Origin: Caballeronia humi
GTDB lineage: Bacteria; Pseudomonadota; Gammaproteobacteria; Burkholderiales; Burkholderiaceae
Length of the DNA: 64,000 nucleotides
Reading direction: 5' to 3'
Assembly: GCF_001544475.1 (NCBI RefSeq)
Contig: NZ_FCNW02000014.1
Location: 62,001-126,000 of the forward strand
Shown here: positions 1 through 8,887 of the stretch, in pieces
Layout: each line of letters opens with the position of its first letter
Position numbering within the stretch: the stretch's first letter is position 1
Translations under genes and position numbers: made by a program
Notes under the pieces: model-generated
Told to the model about the DNA's origin: nothing
Seen by the model: the letters and a program-made list of their open reading frames with translations, nothing else
Database searches by the model: none

Positions 1-2
1 GC

Positions 3-47
3 GTTCGTCTGCTGTCGAGCGGCGGCGTCACGCGCGTCACGCACTGA
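3..47 (+). CDS. 3' end of an unidentified gene (partial)
   Basis: An open frame enters from the left edge and stops at a TGA at 45-47, giving a tail of 14 residues that reads VRLLSSGGVTRVTH. A strong intrinsic terminator follows about 45 bases later, which supports a real gene end on the plus strand. The tail is too short to assign a family. The other two forward frames stay open through this stretch, so the frame choice rests on the stop plus terminator spacing. Confidence 0.4.
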   Translation, partial: VRLLSSGGVTRVTH

Positions 48-91
48 GGGTTCTGGCCGGCATCGTCGCCGGTTGGCTTGGAGACCTACAT

Positions 92-125
92 CGCGCATGT
101 GCCGGACGGCACATGCGCTTTTTTG
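92..125 (+). terminator. Rho-independent terminator of the left-edge gene
   Basis: A perfect 12-bp stem (93-104 pairing with 107-118) with a tiny GA-centred loop is followed directly by six T (119-124). This is a textbook plus-strand intrinsic terminator. Confidence 0.85.
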
Positions 126-150
126 CGTCCGTACGCCACGCGATGGCGAT

Positions 151-184
151 AAAAAACCCGCCGCTGATTTCCCTGGCGGCGGGT
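151..184 (-). terminator. Rho-independent terminator of the histone H1-like gene
   Basis: CCCGCCG at 157-163 pairs with CGGCGGG at 177-183. On the minus strand the stem is followed by TTTTTT (151-156), 70 bases beyond the stop of the histone-like gene. Confidence 0.85.
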
Positions 185-253
185 CTTGACCGGGTAGCAC
201 TACCCGGTCCTGAGACACATCGAGTGTGTCGCGGTGCTTCGTGCTGCTATCGC

Positions 254-1009
254 TTACGGACGGCTGCCCGTCGGGAACGGCCATGCGGCAGCCGGGTTCA
301 ACGCCGTCTTGACCGCTGAAGCCGGAGCCGGAGCTGCCGGAGTCGTGGCGGTGGTTGCCGGAGCTGCAGCAGGGGTCTTCTTCGCGGCAGCGGCCTTCTT
401 GACCGGCGCCTTTTTCGAAGCCGGGGCGGCAGCTTTCTTGGCTGCGACGGGAGCTGCGCTTTTGGTAGCAGCAGGAGCAGCGGGCGCTGCGGGTGCGGCC
501 GCAGCCTTCTTCGCAGCAGGCGCCTTCTTGGCAGCGGGAGCCTTCTTCGCCGCAGGGGCCTTCTTCGCAGCAGGAGCCTTTTTCGCGGGGGCTTTGGCAG
601 CGGCCTTTTTCGCAGGCGCCTTCTTCGCCGCCGCCTTCTTGGCCGGGGCTTTCTTCGCTGCGGCCTTCTTCGCCGGCGCTTTCTTCGCGGCTACCTTCTT
701 CGCCGCGACTTTCTTGGCCGCGACCTTCTTCGCTGCGGCCTTCTTCGCCGGCGCCTTCTTGGCGGCTACTTTCTTCGCAGCGGCTTTCTTCGCCGGAGCT
801 GCCTTCTTCGCCGCGACCTTCTTCACCGCGACTTTTTTCGCTGCTACTTTCTTTGCTGCGACCTTCTTGGCCGGTGCCACCTTCTTCGCGGCTACCTTTT
901 TCGCCGGAGCGACTTTCTTCGCCGCGGTTACCTTCTTGGCGGCTGTTTTCTTCACGGCCGGCTTGGCTGCAGCCTTCTTGGCGGCGGGTTTTTTCTTGGC
1001 AAGTGCCAT
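254..1009 (-). CDS. Histone H1-like, lysine/alanine-rich DNA-binding protein (HctB type)
   Basis: About 251 residues, almost entirely built of AAKK, PAKK and AAKKV-type units. Residues 1 to about 150 are dense in Lys-Ala pentapeptide repeats, then an Ala/Pro-rich stretch, then a non-repetitive tail ending [10 protein letters not shown] that is typical of the Burkholderia family. Such proteins are intrinsically disordered, resemble the C-terminal domain of eukaryotic H1 and bind DNA non-specifically in the nucleoid. Two consecutive ATG codons occur; the second (1009) is chosen because AAGGAG lies 6 bases before it but only 3 before the first. It sits downstream of nrdB on the same strand with its own terminator. 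Apparent forward-strand frames here are shadows of the repeats. Repeat number probably varies between strains. Confidence 0.9.
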   Translation of the reverse strand: MALAKKKPAAKKAAAKPAVKKTAAKKVTAAKKVAPAKKVAAKKVAPAKKVAAKKVAAKKVAVKKVAAKKAAPAKKAAAKKVAAKKAPAKKAAAKKVAAKKVAAKKVAAKKAPAKKAAAKKAPAKKAAAKKAPAKKAAAKAPAKKAPAAKKAPAAKKAPAAKKAPAAKKAAAAPAAPAAPAATKSAAPVAAKKAAAPASKKAPVKKAAAAKKTPAAAPATTATTPAAPAPASAVKTALNPAAAWPFPTGSRP

Positions 1010-1454
1010 CATTTTCTCCTTCAGGTTTCAGATGAGAGTCAGTTCAAACAACACCCTTCGTCAAAACCCGCTTCCCGCATGGGCTTCTCACGACCCACGC
1101 TACGAAGCGGATTATTCATCGGCGTACGCTGATGGAGCCCGCTTACGCTAATGAATACGGCAAGGCGCGCCGTGCCCCGAGGCACCGCGCGCCAAATTGA
1201 GTCGACACCTAACACCGGTGCCGGCAATCGCTTGATCGAACCGGCGGCTAAGCCGCCGGCATTTTCCGGGGGGAAGTTTGCCCGTCCCACTGAAGGGTTC
1301 GCAAAACGCCTGTCTTCTAGTCGGGCCATTGGCCCTCGAGGCGCACTTTGCATCAGGCGACCGTTCTCCTAAACCTTGACTGCAGATGCTCGCGTTGGTC
1401 GCGGCGGCACCTGCATCCCATCGATTTCCGTCTGCAACACGTCCTGGCTTGTTG
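1010..1454. other. Intergenic region between nrdB and the histone-like gene, with two hairpins
   Basis: No gene is supported. Two inverted repeats lie downstream of nrdB: 1164-1193 (13-bp stem with one mismatch, loop CCGA) and 1241-1259 (9-bp stem around one A). Neither has a clear T-run on either side, so they may be weak or Rho-assisted ends of the nrdB transcript or stabilising 3' structures. The histone gene promoter must also lie here but I see no convincing -10/-35 pair. Confidence 0.5.
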
Positions 1455-2696
1455 TTATTCCCAGGTCAGCGCGCCGCCCGTTTGATAATCAATCACGCGT
1501 GTCTCGAAGAAGTTGCGTTCCTTCTTCAAGTCGATCATCTCGCTCATCCACGGGAACGGATTCTCCTCGTTCGGGTAGAGCGGATCGAGGCCAATCTGCT
1601 GGCAACGTCGATTGCAGATGAAGCGCAGGTAGCTCTTGAACATCGACGCGTTCAGGCCGAGCACCCCGCGCGGCATGGTGTCTTCAGCGTAGCGATATTC
1701 GAGTTCGACTGCCTGCTTGAAAATGTCGCGGATCTCCGCGCGGAACGCCGGCGTCCACAGTTGCGGTTCTTCCAGCTTGATCTGGTTGATCAGGTCGATG
1801 CCGAAATTGCAGTGCATCGACTCGTCACGCAGGATGTACTGGTACTGCTCCGCCGCGCCCGTCATCTTGTTCTGCCGGCCGAGCGCCAGGATCTGCGTGA
1901 AGCCGACGTAGAAGAACAAGCCTTCCATCACACAAGCGAAAACGATCAACGACTTCAGCAATTTCTGGTCCGCTTCGAGCGTGCCAGTGGTGAAAGCGGG
2001 ATCAGTGAGCGTCTGGATGAATGGAATCAGGAACTCGTCCTTCGCGCGGATCGAGTCGACTTCGTGATACGCGTTGAAGATTTCGCTCTCGTCGAGCCCG
2101 AGCGACTCGACGATGTACTGATACGCGTGCGTGTGAATCGCCTCTTCGAACGCCTGGCGCAGCAGGAACTGGCGGCACTCGGGCGCGGTGATGTGGCGGT
2201 AGGTGCCGAGCACGATGTTGTTCGCGGCGAGCGAGTCGGCCGTCACGAAGAAGCCGAGGTTGCGCTTCACGATGCGGCGTTCGTCGTCGGAGAGGCCGTT
2301 GGGGTCTTTCCACAGGGCGATGTCTCGCGACATGTTCACTTCCTGCGGCATCCAGTGGTTGGCACAACCCGCCAGATATTTTTCCCACGCCCACTTGTAC
2401 TTGAACGGCACGAGCTGATTGACGTCGGTCTTGCCGTTGATGATGCGCTTGTCGGCGACGTTCACGCGGGCTTCGCTCGCGGCGGCGATGGCGGAGGCTG
2501 CTGCGGGAGCGACGAAGTCGTTGGAGAAGATGTTGCTTGCCGAAGGTGTGTGGAGAGCGGCGTGTGAAGCAGCTTGATGACCGGTGCGCGAAGCTTCCTG
2601 CATGCCGGCAACCGCACTCGCGGCGTTGCGCAACACGTTAGGTTGCGAAGCGCTCGACGGAGCTACGGCAGTGGTCTCGTCATCCCAGTTGAGCAT
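1455..2696 (-). CDS. nrdB: Ribonucleoside-diphosphate reductase, class Ia, beta subunit
   Basis: 413 residues. NrdB houses the diferric centre and tyrosyl radical that NrdA needs to reduce NDPs to dNDPs in the cytosol. All radical-centre residues are visible: D154, E185, H188 (in EAIHTHAY), the radical tyrosine Y192, E258, E292 and H295. They match the E. coli set D84/E115/H118/Y122/E204/E238/H241 with a constant +70 offset in the first half. The extra length is an N-terminal extension of roughly 75 residues rich in Ala, Ser and Gln before the conserved core begins near residue 85. The stop lies 1455-1457. Its usual partner nrdA is 8.4 kb upstream on the same strand, with opposing TPS genes between. 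It has its own promoter and NrdR boxes about 450 bases upstream. Confidence 0.97.
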   Translation of the reverse strand: MLNWDDETTAVAPSSASQPNVLRNAASAVAGMQEASRTGHQAASHAALHTPSASNIFSNDFVAPAAASAIAAASEARVNVADKRIINGKTDVNQLVPFKYKWAWEKYLAGCANHWMPQEVNMSRDIALWKDPNGLSDDERRIVKRNLGFFVTADSLAANNIVLGTYRHITAPECRQFLLRQAFEEAIHTHAYQYIVESLGLDESEIFNAYHEVDSIRAKDEFLIPFIQTLTDPAFTTGTLEADQKLLKSLIVFACVMEGLFFYVGFTQILALGRQNKMTGAAEQYQYILRDESMHCNFGIDLINQIKLEEPQLWTPAFRAEIRDIFKQAVELEYRYAEDTMPRGVLGLNASMFKSYLRFICNRRCQQIGLDPLYPNEENPFPWMSEMIDLKKERNFFETRVIDYQTGGALTWE

Positions 2697-3115
2697 AGAT
2701 TCTCACCATCAATTTAGATCGGTTTGTACCATCTTTTCATGAGCGATAAAAGACCTTGCTCATGAAAATTCCTGTTTTGTGTTCGCGTTGCTACTTGCAT
2801 ACAACACTTTGCTCAACGCATCGTGTGTGAAGGCTCTCGCGATGTGTGCCGCTGCTTGATCGAAGCGGTCGTCATCGAGCTTCGTTGCATGCTTCAAGCG
2901 TCGACTTGTTGCCTCGTGATGCGTTGCTTCGAGTGCGTTGAAGAGAGCGAGACGATGAAGCGTTCATCGCTTCGATGACGCATGTCGCGCAGCGTGCGAT
3001 GCACCTCGCTTGCAAGGCGGTTGATGCTGCATCGAAGCGTTCGTTTCAGTGCCTGCGAACCCGCTTTCCCGCGTCCGATGCGTTGCCGAAGTTTAGCATC
3101 GGCAGCCTCGAAATT
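2697..3115 (-). other. Long 5' leader of nrdB
   Basis: About 420-450 bases separate the nrdB start from its promoter and hold no convincing gene. The segment 2860-3045 is rich in GCTTC/GAAGC and CATCG/CGATG words in both orientations. A perfect 10-bp inverted repeat (2968-2977 with 3030-3039, CGCTTCGATG and its complement) encloses about 52 bases, and a smaller hairpin GAAGCG-CGCTTC lies at 2958-2973. This suggests a structured leader, though function is unknown. Confidence 0.4.
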
Positions 3116-3162
3116 CCACTAGATATTGGGCTGTTTTTCGGTTGAACCACTAGCTATAGTAG
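3116..3162. promoter_or_regulatory. Pair of NrdR boxes controlling nrdB
   Basis: Two 16-bp palindrome-like sites, CCACTAGATATTGGGC (3116-3131) and CCACTAGCTATAGTAG (3147-3162), match the general NrdR box consensus (ACACWATATATWGTGT) at 12 and 11 of 16 positions by my count. Their starts are exactly 31 bp apart, the three-helical-turn spacing known for NrdR box pairs. NrdR is the ATP/dATP-sensing repressor of nrd genes. The upstream box covers the -10 of the nrdB promoter. Confidence 0.8.
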
Positions 3163-3182
3163 ACGTCAGCGTGCCCTGTCAA
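3153..3182 (-). promoter_or_regulatory. Predicted sigma70 promoter of nrdB
   Basis: On the minus strand a perfect TTGACA (3177-3182) is followed after 18 bases by TATAGC (3153-3158). The -10 starts 6 bases into the NrdR box, exactly as in front of nrdA, so NrdR binding would block RNA polymerase. Predicted leader is about 450 nt. Confidence 0.65.
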
Positions 3183-3197
3183 GCCCTGCCGGAGCAC

Positions 3198-3410
3198 TCA
3201 TCGCTTCCTCAATGGCTCCAGCAACGAGCGCAAATTGTTGTGATCGATCTCGTGCATGAGCGCGAGCAGTCGCCCGAGTTGTCCCTGCGGAAAACCCTCA
3301 CGCGCGAACCACGCGAGGTAGTTGCCGGGGAGGTCCGCGAGCACGCGTCCCTTGAACTTTCCGTAAGGCATCGTCTGCGTGACGAGGCGCTGCAAATCTT
3401 CCGGGTCCAT
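3198..3410 (-). CDS. DUF3820 family small protein
   Basis: 70 residues. The core carries the family signature MPYGKFKGRVLADLP, then YLAWFAREGFPQGQLG and a C-terminal helix. PF12843 members are described as putative quorum-sensing-regulated virulence factors, but no biochemical role is established. The start at 3410 has AAGGA 9 bases upstream on the minus strand. A much longer frame continues upstream across the MFS gene, but that extension is a low-complexity Arg/His/Asp shadow and is rejected. The gene ends 16 bases before the -35 of the nrdB promoter, so read-through into nrdB is possible. It is divergent from the MFS gene with about 150 bases between. Confidence 0.85.
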   Translation of the reverse strand: MDPEDLQRLVTQTMPYGKFKGRVLADLPGNYLAWFAREGFPQGQLGRLLALMHEIDHNNLRSLLEPLRKR

Positions 3411-3560
3411 GTCGTTCGATCCTTCATGTCGATGCTTCGTGTCGATGAGCCGCGCAGTATCGCCCATGCGCTCGCGGAGCGTGCTCCATCCCTCAGCGGC
3501 TGCTCCATATCGATGCCATAATCGCCGCTCCCGCCGCGAAGAGACGTCCCTCGATTCTCC

Positions 3561-4958
3561 ATGCCGCTCGCCATCAAAGCTTTCGTTGCCCCTCTCATCG
3601 TCGCGTGCGCGATGTTCATGGAAAGCGTGGATGCGAATGTCATCGTGACGGCCATTCCCGCGATGGCCCGCGCGTTCGGACGAGACCCCGTCACGCTGAA
3701 GATCGCCGTCACGAGCTACGTGCTCGGCCTCGGCGTGTTCATCCCAATCTGCGGCTGGGTCGCCGACCGCTTTGGCGCCCGCACCGTCTTTCGCACCGCC
3801 ATCGGCATCTTCGTCATCGGCTCGCTGCTTTGCGCGGCCTCCAATTCGCTTGCGACCTTCACGCTCGCGCGCTTCGTGCAGGGCGTCGGCGGCGCGATGA
3901 TGGTGCCGGTTGGCCGCATCATCATCTTCCGCTCGGTGCGCCGCTCCGAGTTCATCCGCGCGATGAACTACCTGAGCGTCCCGGCGATGCTCGGCCCCGC
4001 CGTCGGACCGCTGCTCGGCGGCTTCATCACGACGTACCTGCACTGGCGTCTGATCTTCTTCATCAACATTCCGATCGGGATCGTGGGCATCTATCTGACG
4101 AACCGCTATATCGCCAACTCGCGCGAGGAGCATCCGGGTCCGCTCGACTGGTTCGGCTTCTTCCTCTCGGCGACGGGCGGCACGCTGCTCTTGCTCGGGT
4201 TGTCGCTGGTGGGCGGCGAGCTGGTGCCGAACAGCGTCGCCGGTGCGATGTGCGCGGGCGGCGCGGTGATGGTCCTGCTCTACTGGCTGCACTCGCGGCG
4301 CGCGTTGCGGCCTCTGCTCGACTTGCGCTTCTTTCGCGTGCCGACGTTTCAGGCAAGCGTGCTCGGCGGGTCGCTGTTTCGCATCGGGCTCGGTGCGGTG
4401 CCGTTCCTGCTGCCGCTCGCGTTGCAGGAAGGGCTCGGGATGACGGCGTTCAAGTCCGGATCGATCACGTGCGCGTCGGCGTTCGGCGGGATGTTCATGC
4501 GTTCGCTGGCGTCGCGGGTGCTGCATCGGTTCGGGTTCCGGCAGACGCTGATGGTGAACGCGGCGCTCTCGGGTATTGCGATCGCGGCTTGTGGGATGTT
4601 CTTTCCCGGCACGCCGACCTGGGTCATCTGGGCGGTGGTGCTGCTCGGCGGGTTTTTCCCGGCGCTGCAATTCACGAGCCTGAACTCGCTCGCTTATGCC
4701 GAGATCGAGACGCGCGACGTCGGCCGCGCGACGAGCCTCGCGAGCTTCGTGCAGCAGGTGTCGCTCGGGCTCGGCGTGACGATCGCAGGAATCGCGCTGG
4801 AGATGTCGCAGAGCATGCACGGACACCCGACCTTGCTCTGGGCGGATTTCTGGCCGGCGTTCTTTGTCGTCGGTGCGTTCTCGTTCTTCTCGATTCCGGT
4901 GACGGCGCGGCTCCCTCGCAATGCCGGATTGGAAATCTCGCGCGGCTCGCGGGGCTGA
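3561..4958 (+). CDS. MFS transporter, DHA2 (EmrB/QacA) type drug exporter
   Basis: 465 residues with many hydrophobic segments, consistent with the 14-helix DHA2 group of proton-driven exporters in the inner membrane. Recognisable signatures are the N-terminal LDxxIVNxALP-like motif, here ESVDANVIVTAIPAMA (about 20-36), motif A GWVADRFGARTVFR (about 64-77), and motif C-like GPAVGPLLGGFI (about 141-152). Substrate cannot be read from sequence. No adaptor (EmrA) or TetR/MarR regulator is adjacent, so it probably works alone. The ATG at 3561 lacks a strong ribosome binding site. It is divergent from the DUF3820 gene and 250 bases upstream of the TPS locus, transcribed the same way. Confidence 0.9.
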   Translation: MPLAIKAFVAPLIVACAMFMESVDANVIVTAIPAMARAFGRDPVTLKIAVTSYVLGLGVFIPICGWVADRFGARTVFRTAIGIFVIGSLLCAASNSLATFTLARFVQGVGGAMMVPVGRIIIFRSVRRSEFIRAMNYLSVPAMLGPAVGPLLGGFITTYLHWRLIFFINIPIGIVGIYLTNRYIANSREEHPGPLDWFGFFLSATGGTLLLLGLSLVGGELVPNSVAGAMCAGGAVMVLLYWLHSRRALRPLLDLRFFRVPTFQASVLGGSLFRIGLGAVPFLLPLALQEGLGMTAFKSGSITCASAFGGMFMRSLASRVLHRFGFRQTLMVNAALSGIAIAACGMFFPGTPTWVIWAVVLLGGFFPALQFTSLNSLAYAEIETRDVGRATSLASFVQQVSLGLGVTIAGIALEMSQSMHGHPTLLWADFWPAFFVVGAFSFFSIPVTARLPRNAGLEISRGSRG

Positions 4959-5206
4959 GTCGGTATCGATGTCACGCGGCGAACTCCCGTGCCTGCCTTT
5001 TATAGGCGCTGATACAAGCAAATATAAGAACATCTCGCTGAAGTAGGCGGCAACAAAGGCACAGAAGTAGGAATTCTCGTATTTCAACGGGTTTGCCAAT
5101 CGCCAATAGTGCGTGTCCGCGCCGTCTCGGCGCTCGCCCGCCGCATCAAGGTACTTCAGTCCCGCTCGCGGTCCAACCTGTGCTGCACCACCGCGACGCT
5201 CCGTTC

Positions 5207-6871
5207 ATGATCGACAAAAGGCGAGTCCTCATCGCCGCCCTTCTTTGCCTGCCCGTCGCTCGTGCGTCCGCTCAGGAGGTCTTGCGCGCTCTGCCCGGAG
5301 GCGCCCAAAGGCTCCAGGAACAGCAACTCAACGCTACGCAGGACGCCGCGACTGCGCGTCCGACCGTCCTTGCTCCCAGCGCATCCGAGCCATCCGCGCA
5401 ACTTCAATTTCCGCTCGAAGTGCCCTGCGAAACCATCCAGGAAGTCGAGTGGCGAGGCTCCGGCGAATTCGCGTGGCTCGTTGCGCAAACGCCGCTCGAA
5501 GGCGCGTGCATCGGGCCGCAAGGCGCACGCGTCCTGCATGACTGGCTCGCGCGGGCGTTGATCGCACGCGGCTACGTCACTTCACGTGTGAACGTCCCGG
5601 AAGCCGGATTGAAAGACGGGCGCATCGTGGTCGAGATCATTCCCGGCCGGATTGGCAAAGTACGAGACGAAGGCGGCATCGGCTGGCACCGCGCCGCCTT
5701 CCCCGCCGGCACGGGTGATCTGCTGAACGTGCGCGATCTCGACCAGGCGCTCGAGAACATGCGCCGCCTGCCAGGACAAAGCGGCGTGGCTTTCGACGTG
5801 GTGCCGGGCGCCAACTTCGGCGAGAGCGATATCGTCGTGCAGCATCCAGACTCGAAGCGCTGGCACGTGGTGCTAAGTGCCGACAACTCGGGCATCGACG
5901 CGACCGGGCGCAATCAGCTCGGCGCGATCGTGGCCCTCGATTCACCACTGCATCTCTACGACCAGTTGATCGTCAGCGCGAGCACCGATGCGAAGCTCAA
6001 CGACCACACGCGCGGCTCGCAGGCCAGGAGCGCTGCGTGGAACGTGCCCATCGGCTATGCGTCGTTTTCGATTGGCGTGAGCGAATGGTCGTCGAAGCAG
6101 ACCCTCGATGCCATCGGTCCGGATTATCCCTACGAAAGCCGCACGCGCCGCATGGAAGCCGGCATCGGCTTCGCACCCTACCGCTCGGGCGACAAGAAAG
6201 GAACGCTGCAATTCAAGGTCGTCCGCCGCCAGGACAACGCGACGCTCGGCGGCGCCGAGATCGGCGTCCTCAAGCATGACATCACGGGCTACGACGTGAG
6301 CTTCAGCCATCAGCAGGCGCTTGCGCACGCTTCAGTGGTCGCCGGCGCGGGCGTGAGGGGAAGCTTTGCCGGGGTGAGCCGCTCGCCCGGGTACGTCTAT
6401 GGACAAACCGACTGGAACGGACGCTACCGGATCGCCACCATGAGCGCGTCCGTGGACGCGCCGTTCAGCATCGGCGAGCGCAGCTTCGCCTACCGCGGGT
6501 CCTTTCTTTTTCAATATTCGCCGACTCCCGTGCCCTCGACCGAATACCTGCAGATCGGCGGCCGCTACACGGTGCGTGGCTTCGATGGCGATTCGACGCT
6601 GTCCGCCGAAAGCGGGTGGATCTGGCGCAACGAGGTCGCGACTGGCGTGGCTGCAGGCGCAGAAGCGTACGTGGCGCTCGATGCCGGACGCGTCCACGGC
6701 ACGTCGGCCGCGCAATTGAGCAACCACGAACTCGTCGGCACTGCGCTCGGCGTGCGCGGTGCATACCGGAAAGTCGGCTACGACGTCGCACTCGGCCTGC
6801 CCCTCGTCAAGCCGCCGTCATTCGGGACACGGACACCTTGGCTCAACGTTTCGCTCACTAGCCGCTTTTGA
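5207..6871 (+). CDS. Two-partner secretion outer-membrane transporter TpsB (ShlB/FhaC/HecB family)
   Basis: 554 residues from the ATG at 5207, chosen because it opens a clean signal peptide (MIDKRRVLIAALL... cleaved near ASAQ). Order: signal peptide, a short linker rich in Gln, POTRA domains (from about PCETIQEVEW, residue 70, to about 170, with VNVPEAGLKDGRIVVEI), then a 16-strand FhaC-type barrel ending LNVSLTSRF with the C-terminal Phe usual in barrel proteins. It would export the two downstream TpsA proteins across the outer membrane. No clear ribosome binding site precedes 5207, so an upstream non-ATG start is possible. Only 108 bases separate it from the first TpsA, suggesting one operon. 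Confidence 0.9.
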   Translation: MIDKRRVLIAALLCLPVARASAQEVLRALPGGAQRLQEQQLNATQDAATARPTVLAPSASEPSAQLQFPLEVPCETIQEVEWRGSGEFAWLVAQTPLEGACIGPQGARVLHDWLARALIARGYVTSRVNVPEAGLKDGRIVVEIIPGRIGKVRDEGGIGWHRAAFPAGTGDLLNVRDLDQALENMRRLPGQSGVAFDVVPGANFGESDIVVQHPDSKRWHVVLSADNSGIDATGRNQLGAIVALDSPLHLYDQLIVSASTDAKLNDHTRGSQARSAAWNVPIGYASFSIGVSEWSSKQTLDAIGPDYPYESRTRRMEAGIGFAPYRSGDKKGTLQFKVVRRQDNATLGGAEIGVLKHDITGYDVSFSHQQALAHASVVAGAGVRGSFAGVSRSPGYVYGQTDWNGRYRIATMSASVDAPFSIGERSFAYRGSFLFQYSPTPVPSTEYLQIGGRYTVRGFDGDSTLSAESGWIWRNEVATGVAAGAEAYVALDAGRVHGTSAAQLSNHELVGTALGVRGAYRKVGYDVALGLPLVKPPSFGTRTPWLNVSLTSRF

Positions 6872-6979
6872 GCTGTCTTGCGGCGCTTTTCCAACCGGAG
6901 ACTGTCTTCCAGTAAATCGTCAATGGCTTTTCTCGCCCTATCAAGGGCGCACTCACTCATTTTCAGCTTTAGGAAACTT

Positions 6980-8638
6980 ATGAAAAACACTCGACAGTCC
7001 GAAAACAATGTACCGGCGATCAGCCGCAACAAAATCGCCATCGCGCTGATGTTCGCGGCGCCTGCGCTTGTCGGGCTCTACGCGTCGGCCGCTGCGGCGC
7101 AAGCGCTCAGCGCCGACGCAGCGGGCGCCAACCGTCCGGCCATCGGCGCTGCGGCGAACGGAACGCCGATCGTCAATATCGTCGCGCCGAACGCCGCAGG
7201 CGTGTCGCACAATAAATTCACGCAATACAACGTCGGCCTCGCCGGCCTGATCGTCAACAACAGCAGCACGGCCGCACAAACACAGCTTGGCGGTTCAATC
7301 GCCGGCAACGCACAACTCGGCGCGACCCCCGCCAAGGTGATCCTCAACGAAGTGACCGGCGCGAGCGCGTCCAGCCTTAACGGCACGACCGAGATCGCCG
7401 GACGCGCGGCTCATCTGATCGTCGCCAACCCGAACGGCATCACCGCAAACGGCGCGAATTTCGTGAACGCAACCCGTGCCACGCTCACGACGGGCCAAGC
7501 CAGGTTCGACACCGCGGGCAATATCGCAAGCATCGACACGACGAAGGGCCGCATCGACATTCAGGGCGCCGGTCTCGACGCGCGCAATATCGACCAGCTC
7601 GACCTGATTGCGCGGGGGATCGAGGTCAATGCTGCGGTGCAGGCGAAAAAGCTGGTCGGCGTGGCAGGCGTGAGCCGGCAAGACCTGCGCACGGACACGA
7701 CGAGCGGATCGAACTCCGGCCTCGTTGGCCAAGGCGCCGAACCGTCTGTCGCCATCGACGTGTCGCAGCTCGGCAGCATGTACGCCAATTCGATCCGACT
7801 CGTGGGGGGACAAGGCGGCATGGGCGTGAATGGCGCTAATGGTGCTAATGGTGCTAATGGTGCGAACGGCACCGGCGGCAATGGCGGCAATGGCGGCAAT
7901 GGCGGCAATGGCGGCACCATCATCATCGGCAACAACAGCGGCACCATCGTCAACTCGGGTAACGGTGGTAACGGTGGTAACGGTGGTAACGGTGGTAACG
8001 GTGGTAACGGTGGTAACGGTGGCAACGGTGGCAATGGTGGCAACGGTGGCAACGGTGGCAACGGTGGCAACGGTGGCAACGGTGGCAACGGTGGCGCGAT
8101 CAGCGTACAGGGCCGCATCGCCGCACAGGCCGGTGATGTGTCGCTCTCGAGCGGATCAGTCGCGATTGCAAAGGGCGCGACCGTATCGGCGACGAACGGC
8201 GTCTCGGTTTCCGGCGGCGCTCGCAACCAAGGCTTTATCTCCGCGACGACCGTTTCAGTCGCAGGTTCGCTCGACAACAGCAGCGGCATCGTGCGATCAA
8301 GCGGCAAGACGACCGTCTCAGGCTCGACGCGGAACGCGGGCGGTTCGTTCGATGTCGGTTCGGCGGCCTTCTCCGGCTCGCTCGACAACACAGGCGGCAC
8401 GATCAAGTCGGCGGGCAAGCTGAATGTGTCCGGCAGCGCGACCAACACGAACGGTGAAATCGACGCGAAGGGCATCGCCGTAGCCGGGTCGCTGAACAAC
8501 ACCGCCGGACGAGTCCACTCGGGCGCGTCGATCGACATCAGCGGCAGCGCGAAAAACAACGCGGGAACGATTGAATACGTGAAGGCATTCAATGCCAACG
8601 GCAAAACGGGCGGCACCGTTACCAAGGTCAAGAGCTGA
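6980..8638 (+). CDS. Short TpsA exoprotein 1 with TPS domain and glycine/asparagine repeat
   Basis: 552 residues. The ATG at 6980 has AGGA 5 bases upstream and starts a long signal peptide (charged n-region, hydrophobic core, cleavage near AAAAQA). Residues about 40-290 are a filamentous-haemagglutinin N-terminal TPS domain with [23 protein letters not shown] and the hallmark [14 protein letters not shown]. Residues about 283-372 are NGA then GGN tandem repeats. After that come degenerate units of about 20 residues (GSLDN-GG-I-S-G pattern), as expected of a beta-helix. At 552 residues it is far shorter than classical FHA or CDI proteins and has no VENN motif or C-terminal toxin. It is probably secreted or surface-attached; the role (adhesion, aggregation, matrix) is inferred, not shown. 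Confidence 0.9.
   Translation: MKNTRQSENNVPAISRNKIAIALMFAAPALVGLYASAAAAQALSADAAGANRPAIGAAANGTPIVNIVAPNAAGVSHNKFTQYNVGLAGLIVNNSSTAAQTQLGGSIAGNAQLGATPAKVILNEVTGASASSLNGTTEIAGRAAHLIVANPNGITANGANFVNATRATLTTGQARFDTAGNIASIDTTKGRIDIQGAGLDARNIDQLDLIARGIEVNAAVQAKKLVGVAGVSRQDLRTDTTSGSNSGLVGQGAEPSVAIDVSQLGSMYANSIRLVGGQGGMGVNGANGANGANGANGTGGNGGNGGNGGNGGTIIIGNNSGTIVNSGNGGNGGNGGNGGNGGNGGNGGNGGNGGNGGNGGNGGNGGNGGNGGAISVQGRIAAQAGDVSLSSGSVAIAKGATVSATNGVSVSGGARNQGFISATTVSVAGSLDNSSGIVRSSGKTTVSGSTRNAGGSFDVGSAAFSGSLDNTGGTIKSAGKLNVSGSATNTNGEIDAKGIAVAGSLNNTAGRVHSGASIDISGSAKNNAGTIEYVKAFNANGKTGGTVTKVKS
7829..8095 (+). repeat. In-frame 9-bp tandem repeats (NGA / GGN) inside TpsA 1
   Basis: Four aatggtgct-type units, four ggcaatggc-type units (to about 7916), a short spacer, then about fifteen 9-bp units of aacggtggt/aacggtggc from 7961 to 8095. 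The first half of the last block uses ggt-aac and the second half ggc-aac, so the array grew in two stages. Because the unit is 9 bp, copy-number change keeps the reading frame and only alters the length of the Gly-Gly-Asn tract. Confidence 0.95.
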
Positions 8639-8887
8639 GCCTGACTGCTGGCGACCCGCGCATGACATGAGGCCTCGTTGAAGAATCCTTTGCATTACGT
8701 AGCCGCCGTGGCCGATGCGGCGCCCCCTTTGCCCGCCAGTTGAAAGCAACGGGGAGCCAATACATCGACTGCGCGGTCGCCATAGATTGCTGAAACACAG
8801 ACTGGTTGTGAAATACCGGGGGCGGACCGAGCGCGCCATGGTCCGCACCCGCATCCAACTCACTTTTTCAGAGTCAATAGAACAACA

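Noticed and set aside
234..1151. Plus-strand Ala/Phe-rich frame across the histone-like gene
   Set aside because: Direct antisense of the Lys-Ala repeats.
1164..1259. Two inverted repeats after nrdB as clear intrinsic terminators
   Set aside because: Neither is followed by a T-run on either strand, so they are recorded only as possible structures.
3198..5099. A 633-codon minus-strand frame across the MFS gene
   Set aside because: Only the last 70 codons match a family (DUF3820). The rest is Arg/His/Asp-rich shadow sequence of the MFS gene on the other strand.
7961..8095. Possible CRISPR-like repeat array
   Set aside because: Units are 9 bp, contiguous and in frame with no spacers, so this is a coding tandem repeat.
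7561..8631. Minus-strand frame with long PPLPPL repeats opposite TpsA 1
   Set aside because: It is the antisense of the GGN repeat. It has no ribosome binding site and the sense frame has signal peptide and TPS domain.
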